NCBI GenBank assembly: GCA_963831705.1
Contig: CAWHRE010000001.1
Location: forward strand, 97,293 to 161,292
Source of the DNA: DASQPR01 sp963831705
GTDB lineage: Bacteria > Actinomycetota > Actinomycetes > Mycobacteriales > Micromonosporaceae
DNA length: 64,000 bases
Direction: 5' to 3'
The notes beneath the pieces are model-generated. The model saw nothing but the letters and a program-made list of their open reading frames with translations, had not been told where the DNA came from and made no database searches. This document shows, piece after piece, positions 26,808-34,327 of this stretch. Made by a program: the position numbers and the translations under genes. Each line of letters opens with the position of its first letter. Within the stretch, counting starts at the first letter, position 1.

Positions 26808-26843
26808 CCGTCGTACGGCGGTGAGTCCACCGCCGTACGACGG
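26808..26843 (+). terminator. Perfect 16-bp terminator hairpin
   Basis: CCGTCGTACGGCGGTG (26808-26823) pairs with CACCGCCGTACGACGG (26828-26843) over an AGTC loop, 29 nt after the SGNH hydrolase stop. A partial third copy of the TCGTACGG core follows near 26868. Confidence 0.8.
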
Positions 26844-26896
26844 TGGACCTGTCGGACTATCCACCATCGTCGTACGGTCAAACTCGCATCAACCGG

Positions 26897-26931
26897 TTGA
26901 CGATTGTCAATGTAACAAGTCTTACTAGTAT
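26897..26931 (+). promoter_or_regulatory. Promoter with overlapping palindrome before the ATP-grasp gene
   Basis: TTGTCA (26904-26909) and TAGTAT (26926-26931) are spaced by 16 nt in an AT-rich patch that stands out from the GC-rich surroundings. The palindrome TTGAC-GATT-GTCAA (26897-26910) covers the -35 box and may bind a repressor. Confidence 0.5.
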
Positions 26932-26997
26932 CGACGTAAGGCCATATCTGGGCGAGCCAACCGCCGTCCACGGCCCCACGAATGAAGGGCCTCAACG

Positions 26998-28248
26998 ATG
27001 GCGACTCCGACCGATCCGCGCCCGCACGTACTGCTGCTGTGCACCGGCCGTCGCGAACTCCGGGAATATCTGCTCGAGACGATGGCTGGCGAATTTCGGG
27101 TGCACATCTTCGCCGGCGAGGAGCCGACCTGGGAGGCGCCCTACATCGTTGGTTCCACGGTGATCAGCGAGGCGGCCGGGCAGGACGAGACTCTCGTCGC
27201 CGCCCTCCGCGTGAACGACCAGGAGCGGATTGACGGCGTACTCACCTGGCAGGAGACGCACACGACCCAGGTCGCGCACGTCGCGGCGGCGCTCGGCCTG
27301 CCCGGTGGTGACAAGCAGGCGATGGGTCGATGCCGGGACAAGCACCTCACCCGGCAGGCCCTGGACGCCGCAGGCGTTCCTCAACCCAAGTCGATCATGG
27401 TGGACTCGGTTGAGGAGGCGTTGACGACAGCCGCCGAGATCGGTTACCCGGTCGTCATCAAGCCTAGCGATCTCGCGGTGAGCTTTGGCGTGATCAAGGT
27501 CGACGGCCCGGACGAGATGCAGGCCGCCTACGCTGTGACGAGTTCCATACCGGTCCCGGGCATGCCCGAGTATCGCGTCCATGTGCTCGTCGAGGAGTAC
27601 GCCGACGGAGCCGAGATCAGTGTGGATTGCGCGATCCACAAGGGTCATGTCCAAATCCTGTGTATCGCGCACAAGACCACGAGCTTCCCGCCGTACTTCA
27701 TCGAGACGGGCCACCTGGCGGACGGTGCCGATCCTCTGCTTACCGATCCTCGGATGCACTCGCTGATGCAGGATGTCCATGACGCCATAGCCCTCCGGGA
27801 CGGCGTCACGCACACCGAAATCCGGATGACGATGGCCGGACCGAAGATTATCGAAGTCAACGGTCGGCTCGGCGGGGACCAGATCCCGTATCTCGGTCTT
27901 CGTGCGACAGGTGTGGATGTCGGACTGGCGTCAACGCGGGTCGCGTGCGGCCTGCCACCCAACCCGGTATCGGATCGGCGGCTCGCCGCGGCGATCCGTT
28001 TCTTCTGCACGACGGAGGACAACGGGTTGATCGAGTCGATCAGATTCGACACCGCGGCGCTGGCCGCCGAAGTCGACCAGATCGTCGTTCTTGCCGCGGC
28101 CGGACAGCGCCGCCCGCTCGCCACACAAAATCCGCTGCGGGGGCGTCTTGCCTACGTCACCGCGGTCGCGGCGACGCCGAAGGAGTGCGAGTCCGCCCTG
28201 GACTCGGCGGAAGCCGCGCTGAGAGTCGTAATCAGCGCCGACAGCTAG
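26998..28248 (+). CDS. ATP-grasp ligase (carboxylate-amine ligase type)
   Basis: Cytoplasmic 416-residue protein of the ATP-grasp superfamily, which joins an acyl-phosphate to an amine, thiol or carbon nucleophile. The ATP-grasp region shows DKHLTRQALDAAGVPQP, YPVVIKPSDLAVSFGV with the ATP-binding Lys, VLVEEYADGAEISVDC and the metal-binding Glu/Asn in KIIEVNGRLGGD. The overall plan, with a Rossmann-like N-terminal domain and about 400 residues, resembles L-amino-acid ligases that form dipeptides or amides, more than PurK or biotin carboxylase. It has its own promoter and ends at palindrome B2. The substrate is unknown; proximity to a Glu/Lys/Ser-rich peptide gene is suggestive only. Confidence 0.85.
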   Translation: MATPTDPRPHVLLLCTGRRELREYLLETMAGEFRVHIFAGEEPTWEAPYIVGSTVISEAAGQDETLVAALRVNDQERIDGVLTWQETHTTQVAHVAAALGLPGGDKQAMGRCRDKHLTRQALDAAGVPQPKSIMVDSVEEALTTAAEIGYPVVIKPSDLAVSFGVIKVDGPDEMQAAYAVTSSIPVPGMPEYRVHVLVEEYADGAEISVDCAIHKGHVQILCIAHKTTSFPPYFIETGHLADGADPLLTDPRMHSLMQDVHDAIALRDGVTHTEIRMTMAGPKIIEVNGRLGGDQIPYLGLRATGVDVGLASTRVACGLPPNPVSDRRLAAAIRFFCTTEDNGLIESIRFDTAALAAEVDQIVVLAAAGQRRPLATQNPLRGRLAYVTAVAATPKECESALDSAEAALRVVISADS

Positions 28249-28259
28249 AGGTGCCATAG

Positions 28260-28323
28260 CGTCGATCATGGGGTTGATGTCGTTACCGGTCGGCTTTTGA
28301 CAGCATCAAGCCCATGATCGACG
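28260..28323. repeat. Intergenic palindrome family B, copy 2
   Basis: The core GATCATGGGGTTGATG (28264-28279) pairs with CATCAAGCCCATGATC (28304-28319), with one mismatch. The core spans exactly 56 bp as in copy 1, and CGTC/GACG flanks extend the stem. It lies between the convergent ATP-grasp and importer ATPase genes. Confidence 0.85.
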
Positions 28324-28336
28324 GAGAGCTGAGCCG

Positions 28337-29428
28337 CTACCGCGGGACCACCAGGACCGGGCGGTTGGCCAGGGTGATCCTGGCGTACGAGCCGATTGGG
28401 AACTGACCGGCTTCGTGGCTCGGCAGATCGGCTTTGATGTCGGTGCCGTCCGGCAACGTGAACGTCACTCGCGTGATCGCGCCGAGGAACGTCGAGACCT
28501 GAACGAGCGACGCGCCCGCGCCCTCACCGGCCATCGCATGTACGGCTTCCGGCCTGGTCAGCACCCATACCGTGGTGTTGGCCGCCGGTTGTTCGCCGTC
28601 GACCGGCAGCTCCTGATCGCCGACGCTCACCCTGCCGTCGCCGCTCATGACGCCGGCCATCCGGTTCATGGTGCCGACGAATTCGGCGACGAACGCGGTG
28701 GTCGGTCGCGCGTACAGCTCGGCCGGCGGGGCCATCTGCTCGAGACGACCATCCCGCATGACCGCTACCCGATCTGCGATTGAGAGTGCTTCTTCCTGGT
28801 CGTGCGTCACCAGGACGGTGGTGGTGCCAAGCGAGATCTGGATGCGCCGGATCTCGTCCCGTAGGTTGAGCCGCACCTTGGCGTCCAATGCGGACAGTGG
28901 TTCATCCAGCAACAGCACGGTCGGCTGTACGGCCAGCGCACGAGCCAGCGCGACCCGCTGCTGCTGTCCGCCGGACAGTTGATGCGGGTAGCGAGCGGCG
29001 CGATCGGACATGCCGACCATTTCCAGGAGTTCCAGCGCTTTGGTCCGGCGGGCCGCCGCGGACACCTTGCGGATCCGGAGTCCGAACGCGACGTTCTCCG
29101 CTGCGGTCAGGTGCGGGAACAGGCTGTACGACTGGAACACCATGCCCATGTCGCGTTTGGCGGCCGGCACATTCGTGATGTCGCGCCCGCCGAGCAGGAC
29201 GCTGCCGGAGTCGGGGTGCTCGAATCCGGCCACGATCCGCAACGCGGTCGTCTTTCCGCAGCCGGACGGGCCTAGCAATGCCACGAGTTCGCCGGGCTCG
29301 ACGGCGAGGTCCAGGCCGTCGAGCGCGCGTACGTCGCCGTAGTTGCGGCGGAGGTTCTGCAGGTGCAGGCCGACGGCCTGGGTGCGGGTGCCGATCGCCG
29401 GACCGGTGGACAGGACGGTGGAGGACAT
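28337..29428 (-). CDS. ABC importer ATP-binding protein, PotA type
   Basis: Cytoplasmic ATPase of 363 residues for a polyamine/2-aminoethylphosphonate/iron-type importer. Walker A is GPSGCGKTT, the Q-loop VFQSYSLFPH, the signature LSGGQQQRVALARAL, Walker B VLLLDEPLSALD, and the switch region is VTHDQEEAL. A C-terminal TOBE-like regulatory domain follows from about residue 245. It is the last gene of the importer operon; its start overlaps the permease stop at 29428. Confidence 0.93.
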   Translation of the reverse strand: MSSTVLSTGPAIGTRTQAVGLHLQNLRRNYGDVRALDGLDLAVEPGELVALLGPSGCGKTTALRIVAGFEHPDSGSVLLGGRDITNVPAAKRDMGMVFQSYSLFPHLTAAENVAFGLRIRKVSAAARRTKALELLEMVGMSDRAARYPHQLSGGQQQRVALARALAVQPTVLLLDEPLSALDAKVRLNLRDEIRRIQISLGTTTVLVTHDQEEALSIADRVAVMRDGRLEQMAPPAELYARPTTAFVAEFVGTMNRMAGVMSGDGRVSVGDQELPVDGEQPAANTTVWVLTRPEAVHAMAGEGAGASLVQVSTFLGAITRVTFTLPDGTDIKADLPSHEAGQFPIGSYARITLANRPVLVVPR

Positions 29429-30261
29429 CAGGCGCTCCGTACTCTCAGGCCGCCGCGCCGGGATCCGAGCAACGAGACGGCGAACAAAATGACCGTGGAC
29501 AGGAAGAGGCTGAGCAGCGATACGGCGATTTGCAGCTGGCCGGATTGCTGCCCGTCCTCGACGATCCAGACCGAGAACGGCTCAACCAGCAGAATGCTGG
29601 CGATCGTGTACTCGCCGAAGACCAGCGCGAGCGTGAGAATCGCGCCGGACAGCAGCGAGGTACGGAGGTTCGGAATGACCACCCGCCACGTGGTGACCAG
29701 CCAGTTGCCGCCAAGATTGCGGGACGCCTCGGTGAGCGTCTTGAGGTCGACGGATCGCAGACCGGCGTCGATCGCCCGGAACACGAACGGCATCGCGAGG
29801 ATCCCGTAGATCAACGGCAGTTCGATCGGCAGATTCGGTTGCCGAAGGTCGGCATCCAGCCGGAACAACCAGCCGTTCATCGGGCCGTCCAGTCCCCAGC
29901 CGAGCACGGTGGACAGGCCCCACGCGATCGCCACCGGCGAGATCACCAACGGGATCATGCAGATCGTCTCAACGTACGGTCGGGCGCGTGGCACGCGAAG
30001 ATGAATCGTCAGCATGGTCGGCACCATGATCACCATCACGATCGCGATGGTGATCAGCGAGATCCACAGCGTCATTCGTACGCTGGCGAGGAAGCCCGGA
30101 GCGCCGAAGATCTGCCCGTACGGCGCGAACGACCACGACTTCAAGTTCGGGTTGTAGACGGTGAACAGCAGCGCGCAGGCTAGTGGCCCGAAGAAGTAGA
30201 GGCCCAGGACGAGGAACACGCCGCCTCGCCACCAGCGTACGCGTTTCAGGACTCGAGCCAC
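29428..30261 (-). CDS. ABC importer permease, PotC type
   Basis: Membrane subunit of 277 residues from a GTG at 30261; the frame continues further upstream inside the first permease gene, so the start was placed where the typical N-terminus (basic stretch then a hydrophobic helix) begins. The EAA loop reads LTEASRNLGGNWLVTTWRVVIP. It overlaps the upstream permease by 16 nt. The family moves spermidine/putrescine, phosphonates or iron. Confidence 0.88.
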   Translation of the reverse strand: MARVLKRVRWWRGGVFLVLGLYFFGPLACALLFTVYNPNLKSWSFAPYGQIFGAPGFLASVRMTLWISLITIAIVMVIMVPTMLTIHLRVPRARPYVETICMIPLVISPVAIAWGLSTVLGWGLDGPMNGWLFRLDADLRQPNLPIELPLIYGILAMPFVFRAIDAGLRSVDLKTLTEASRNLGGNWLVTTWRVVIPNLRTSLLSGAILTLALVFGEYTIASILLVEPFSVWIVEDGQQSGQLQIAVSLLSLFLSTVILFAVSLLGSRRGGLRVRSA

Positions 30262-31163
30262 TTGGCACTCCTTGCGCGCAACGGATAATAGATCGCCATC
30301 ACGATGGCGCAGATCAGGATCATGTTGATGCTCATCGCGGCGCCGACGTTCTCCTGGCCGGCGATGACGTTGCCGGACAGGACCGATGCGATGCGTAGCG
30401 TGATGAGCGGGATGGTGCCGCCGGCCAGCGCCTTGGCGGTCGCGTACGCGGCGAAGGCGGCGCCGAACGTGAGCACGAAGCCACCGAGGATCGACGGGAA
30501 CAGGACCGGGAAGCCGATCAGGCGCCAGAATTGCCCGGTGGACGCGCCCAGGTTGCGAGAGGCCTCGCGCCACTGCGGCCGAAGGCCTTCCAGCGTCGGC
30601 ACGATGACCAGCACCATCAGCGGGATCAGGAAGTACGGGTAGACGAATGCCACGCCGACGAACGTGTCCAACTGGAAGCTCGGCCAGATCTTGTCCATCA
30701 GGTTGACGACCTCGCCGGCCGTACCCACCGTGGCGATGAAGCAGAACGCGAGCGGAATGCCGCCGAAGTTGGCCAGTACGCCGGAGAGTGCGAGCGTGAC
30801 TTCCTTGAGGACTCGCCCGCGGGATGTGACGATCGCGTACCCGGCGACGGTCCCGAGGATCACCGAGATGACGCCGGTGATCAGGGACAGCTTCACGCTG
30901 CCCCACAGCGCTTCGGCGTAGACACCGTGCCACGACTCGGAGAAGTTGGCGCCGGTCCACTTCGTCAGGTGCGTGGTCGGATCGGTGCGCCGGAACGCTT
31001 CATAGATCAGCGCGTACGTGGGACCGCCGAGGCAGATCAGCGCGTACAGATAGAACGGCAACAACGCCAGCCACGACGGACCGCGACGGTTGGCGGCGGG
31101 CCGTGCCCGGGCCGGCGTCGTGGTGGCCGGCGATTCGACATCTGTGGATGTCAGTGTGGTCAT
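30246..31163 (-). CDS. ABC importer permease, PotB type
   Basis: Membrane subunit of 305 residues. The ATG at 31163 follows GAGGAG at a good distance, so the longer frame to 31211 is not used. Six hydrophobic segments and an EAA loop (WREASRNLGASTGQFWRLIGFP) are visible. It follows the binding-protein gene by 81 nt and overlaps the second permease, forming a four-gene operon with the ATPase. Confidence 0.9.
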   Translation of the reverse strand: MTTLTSTDVESPATTTPARARPAANRRGPSWLALLPFYLYALICLGGPTYALIYEAFRRTDPTTHLTKWTGANFSESWHGVYAEALWGSVKLSLITGVISVILGTVAGYAIVTSRGRVLKEVTLALSGVLANFGGIPLAFCFIATVGTAGEVVNLMDKIWPSFQLDTFVGVAFVYPYFLIPLMVLVIVPTLEGLRPQWREASRNLGASTGQFWRLIGFPVLFPSILGGFVLTFGAAFAAYATAKALAGGTIPLITLRIASVLSGNVIAGQENVGAAMSINMILICAIVMAIYYPLRARSAKWLES

Positions 31164-31244
31164 GCGCGAACTCCTCAAGCGGTACGGCCCCGGCGCGCCA
31201 CCATGGAGCAACGGTGAACGCGCCGGGGCGACGAGCGATCGTGA

Positions 31245-32414
31245 CTAGCTGAGCGCGGACGTCCAGCCCTTGGTCACCAGGTTCTGTGCCGCGGTCTGCT
31301 GTGCGATCGTGGCCGCCTGGGCGGATCCGTTGACGGACGGCAGGTTCGCCAGCGCCGCCTGGTCGAGCGTGTTCGCCTTCTGCATGGCGTCGAACTCGAC
31401 CGGACGGGCGAAGCCACCCATGAAGTCGTTCTGACCGGTGACCGAGTAGAGGTACTCCTCCCACAGGCGGGCGGCGGCCGGGTGCGGCGCGTCCTTGTTG
31501 ATGGCCTGGTCGTAGAAGGCCGCGTACACGCCGTCGGTCGGAACCGTGACGGTCAGCGTGATGCCCTTCGGCTTGAGGTCGGCGGCGTACTGCGAGTTGT
31601 TGAACTCCCAGTCCAGGACGATCGGCGTGGAGCCCTGCTCGATCGTGGTCTCGCCACCCTGGGTCGCGTTGAAGTCGCCGGCCTTCTTGACCTTCGCGAA
31701 GAAGTCGATGCCCGGCTGAATGTTGTCCAGCGAGCCACCGTTGGCCAGGGCCGCCGCGTAAACCGCAGAGAACGCGGCGTTGGCTGACGTCGGGTCGCCG
31801 TTGAGCGCGATCTTGCCCTTGTACGCCGCCGCGTTGGCCGGGTTGCCCAGGTCGGCGAACGTCTTCGGGCACGGGGCGCCGCCGAGCTTGGAGGCGTCGC
31901 AGGAGATCGTGATGTAGCCTCCGTAGTCGCCGTACCAGGCGCCATTGACGTCCTTGTCCGCGTCCGGGATGTCGCTCCAGCTCGCCACCTTGTACGGCGC
32001 GAACAGATCGACGTTCGGAACTGCGTGCGAGTTGCCGACGTCGACGACGTCCGGCGAGCTCGACAGGCCCTTGTCCTTCTGAAGCGCGGTGATCTCGTCG
32101 CCGCTGGAACCGTTCGGGTTCTCGTCGGTGATCTTGATGCCGTACTTGGCCTGGAAGTCATCCATGATCTTGCCGTAGTTGGCCCAGTTGCGCGGCAGTG
32201 TGATGACCGTCAGCGCACCTTCCTTCTTGGCCGCGGCAACAAGAGCAGCGTTGTCGACGCCGCCGCTGGCGGACGTCGCGGTCGACCAGTCGGTGGAGCC
32301 GGAGGAGCCGGTGGACGGGCTGTTCGAACCGGAGCTGGACGAGCATGCCGCCGCGCTCAGTGCCAGCGCGAGCGTGATGCCCGCGATGCTGGCCGCCTTG
32401 AACTTGCGGTTCAC
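31245..32414 (-). CDS. ABC importer substrate-binding lipoprotein (family 6/PotD-like)
   Basis: Extracytoplasmic lipoprotein of 389 residues. The GTG at 32414 is chosen because GGGAG lies 9 nt upstream and it opens a good signal with lipobox SAAAC (Cys24). After a Ser-rich linker come features of the iron/phosphonate/polyamine binding group: EGALTVITLPRNWANYGKIMDDFQ, and QGSTPIVLDWEFNNSQYAAD. The ligand cannot be set; the operon lacks degradative genes that would show it. Confidence 0.88.
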   Translation of the reverse strand: MNRKFKAASIAGITLALALSAAACSSSSGSNSPSTGSSGSTDWSTATSASGGVDNAALVAAAKKEGALTVITLPRNWANYGKIMDDFQAKYGIKITDENPNGSSGDEITALQKDKGLSSSPDVVDVGNSHAVPNVDLFAPYKVASWSDIPDADKDVNGAWYGDYGGYITISCDASKLGGAPCPKTFADLGNPANAAAYKGKIALNGDPTSANAAFSAVYAAALANGGSLDNIQPGIDFFAKVKKAGDFNATQGGETTIEQGSTPIVLDWEFNNSQYAADLKPKGITLTVTVPTDGVYAAFYDQAINKDAPHPAAARLWEEYLYSVTGQNDFMGGFARPVEFDAMQKANTLDQAALANLPSVNGSAQAATIAQQTAAQNLVTKGWTSALS

Positions 32415-32721
32415 GATGGTGATCTCCCTGATTGGTATTTCGATCGGATGCGCCTGTCGATGAGGACCACTCATCCGCGCCGTGAGTCAGTAGGCGGGCC
32501 CGACGTTGCCGGATCATGAACGACAGGAGGAATCGGAGATTCCCCGTGGCGAAAATCGAGCCGCCAATTGGCGAATTCCAGGTGCCTTATCTTGACGAGA
32601 TAGGTCGGGATAGTCGGTCTTTGAGTAGCGGACCGAAACAAAATGCGACTTTCTCGGTACGGGCAACCTTCCCGCCCGTGATTCGCGTCATAGCGTCGAC
32701 ACAATCCATTCGGGGGAGACG
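32415..32721. other. Divergent intergenic region, importer operon / sigma factor
   Basis: This 307-nt region separates the importer operon from the sigma factor gene. It contains a small AT-rich palindrome TATCT-N5-AGATA (32588-32602), a possible regulator site. I see no gene in it with a ribosome binding site; a plus-strand frame at 32516 runs into the sigma gene out of frame and looks like chance. Confidence 0.4.
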
Positions 32722-33234
32722 ATGGCCGATCGGTCCGGATTCGACGAGTTCGTGACGGCGCGCTCACACCGTCTGCTGCGCGTCGCGTACGCGTTGACCC
32801 GCGACCACGCCGCCGCCGAGGACCTGCTGCAGGAATCGTTGACGAAACTGTGGTTCGCGTGGCCACGTATCACCGGCGAGCCCGATGCGTACGTTCGCCG
32901 GATCATCGCGACCTCGTACGTGTCGCAGCTACGGCACCGATGGTTCCGCGAATCCCCGTCGGCCGACCTCGACATCGGGTCGAGCGACGCAATCCCGACG
33001 CTGGATGAGCGAGACGCGCTCTGGCGGGCCCTGGGCCGATTACCGGCGCGTCAGCGCGCGGTGGTGGTGCTGCGGTATTTCGAGGATATGACCGAGGCGC
33101 AGGTGGCGGATGCACTCCGCTGCTCAGTCGGCACGGTGAAGAGCCAGTGCTCGAAAGCGCTGGTGAAGCTGCGGGTAGATACGTCAATCTCGCCGAATTT
33201 GGCGACCGGTTCGGGAGCGGAGCGACCGATATGA
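32722..33234 (+). CDS. ECF sigma factor, SigE family (actinobacterial)
   Basis: RNA polymerase sigma factor of 170 residues with GGGGAG before the ATG. Region 2 is SHRLLRVAYALTRDHAAAEDLLQESLTKLW and region 4 is ALGRLPARQRAVVVLRY and EAQVADALRCSVGTVKSQCSKAL, as in the SigE-like group common in actinomycetes. It overlaps the next gene by 4 nt (ATGA), so a membrane partner is made with it. The target promoters are unknown. Confidence 0.92.
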   Translation: MADRSGFDEFVTARSHRLLRVAYALTRDHAAAEDLLQESLTKLWFAWPRITGEPDAYVRRIIATSYVSQLRHRWFRESPSADLDIGSSDAIPTLDERDALWRALGRLPARQRAVVVLRYFEDMTEAQVADALRCSVGTVKSQCSKALVKLRVDTSISPNLATGSGAERPI

Positions 33235-34259
33235 TCAGCGAAGCGACGTTCGTCGAACTCATGCGTGACCTGGGCGACGACCTTGTTTCGCCGAGCGGTC
33301 GGCACGAGGCCGTGCACCGGCGCATCCGTCGCGTACGCCGTCGCCGGGCCGCCGTCGCCGGTGCGGTCGCGGTGCTGCTCGTTGCCGCCGGGCTCGTGCT
33401 CGCCAGGCCGAACGCGCCGGAGACCGCGGCCGAGAAGGCGACACCGGTCTCGTGGGTCGCCGAGGACGGCGTTACCTATCGCCGCATCGCGGCTTCGACG
33501 TTGGACACGCCGGACGGCAAAGCAATCACGGTCACGCTGCCTTCCTCGACGGCGATCGCCGTTCTGGCAACTTGTGAGCCAGGGCTCGCGACGACACCGC
33601 CACCGATCGGGGTCACACCCGATTTACCTGAAATATCGGTACAGCTGGGCTCGCAACCGCCGGAACGGCGCATCGAGTGCGGCGACGTATCCCAGCCGAA
33701 GCTCATCGACTACGACGTCACGACGGTGGCGAAGGGCAAGGGATCCGTGACGGTGACGTTGTCCGCGACGCCTCCCACTATTACGGCGCTCGTACCGGAG
33801 TCGATCCTGCCCGCGGTCTGGACGTTCGGGTTCTACGTCTGGGACGTCCCCGCGGCACTCCGTCCGGCGCCGGCGCTTCCGCCGATGCCGGCCCGGCAGA
33901 ACGGCTACGCGTTGCAGTCCAGCCACGTCGGAGTTTGGCCGATGCAGTCGGTCACGTTCGCCGTGCCCAAGGGGGTGACCTGGGGCGTACTCGTCACGTG
34001 CTCGTCCGCGTTCGCCGGCGCGTACAGCTTGCAGAACTACGAGATGTGGGATCTCACCGTCAACGGCGACATCGGTGCCAGCACGCCATGCGACGGCGTC
34101 GAGCGCGTGCCCTCGAACGAGACGCCGTTCGGAAATGCGTTTCCCAACGCACCTGCCGCGACCGGCCTGACCGTGGTGCTCACCTTCCACTACGACCCGA
34201 TCTACAACCTTCGAAGCGGTTCCTGGTTGGTGGGGGTCTACTACCGCATCTCGTCGTAA
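33231..34259 (+). CDS. Membrane-anchored putative anti-sigma or sigma-associated protein
   Basis: Protein of 342 residues: a 40-residue cytoplasmic part rich in Arg (RRIRRVRRRR), one membrane helix (about residues 43-60) and a large outer domain with several Cys. The coupling to the ECF sigma gene suggests an anti-sigma role, but no zinc-type HxxxCxxC motif is visible. The outer domain is not recognised. A weak 7-bp hairpin (34280-34306) follows. Confidence 0.65.
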   Translation: MISEATFVELMRDLGDDLVSPSGRHEAVHRRIRRVRRRRAAVAGAVAVLLVAAGLVLARPNAPETAAEKATPVSWVAEDGVTYRRIAASTLDTPDGKAITVTLPSSTAIAVLATCEPGLATTPPPIGVTPDLPEISVQLGSQPPERRIECGDVSQPKLIDYDVTTVAKGKGSVTVTLSATPPTITALVPESILPAVWTFGFYVWDVPAALRPAPALPPMPARQNGYALQSSHVGVWPMQSVTFAVPKGVTWGVLVTCSSAFAGAYSLQNYEMWDLTVNGDIGASTPCDGVERVPSNETPFGNAFPNAPAATGLTVVLTFHYDPIYNLRSGSWLVGVYYRISS

Positions 34260-34327
34260 ATCGTTTGTGGGATCCGGCCGGATGAGAGCACTCTAGGGGC
34301 TCATCCAATCCGCCGGGGGGAATTGCT

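Noticed and set aside
34260..34327. Terminator GGATGAG...CTCATCC after the anti-sigma-like gene
   Set aside because: The stem is only 7 bp with a 13-nt loop and no T-run; too weak to list as a feature.
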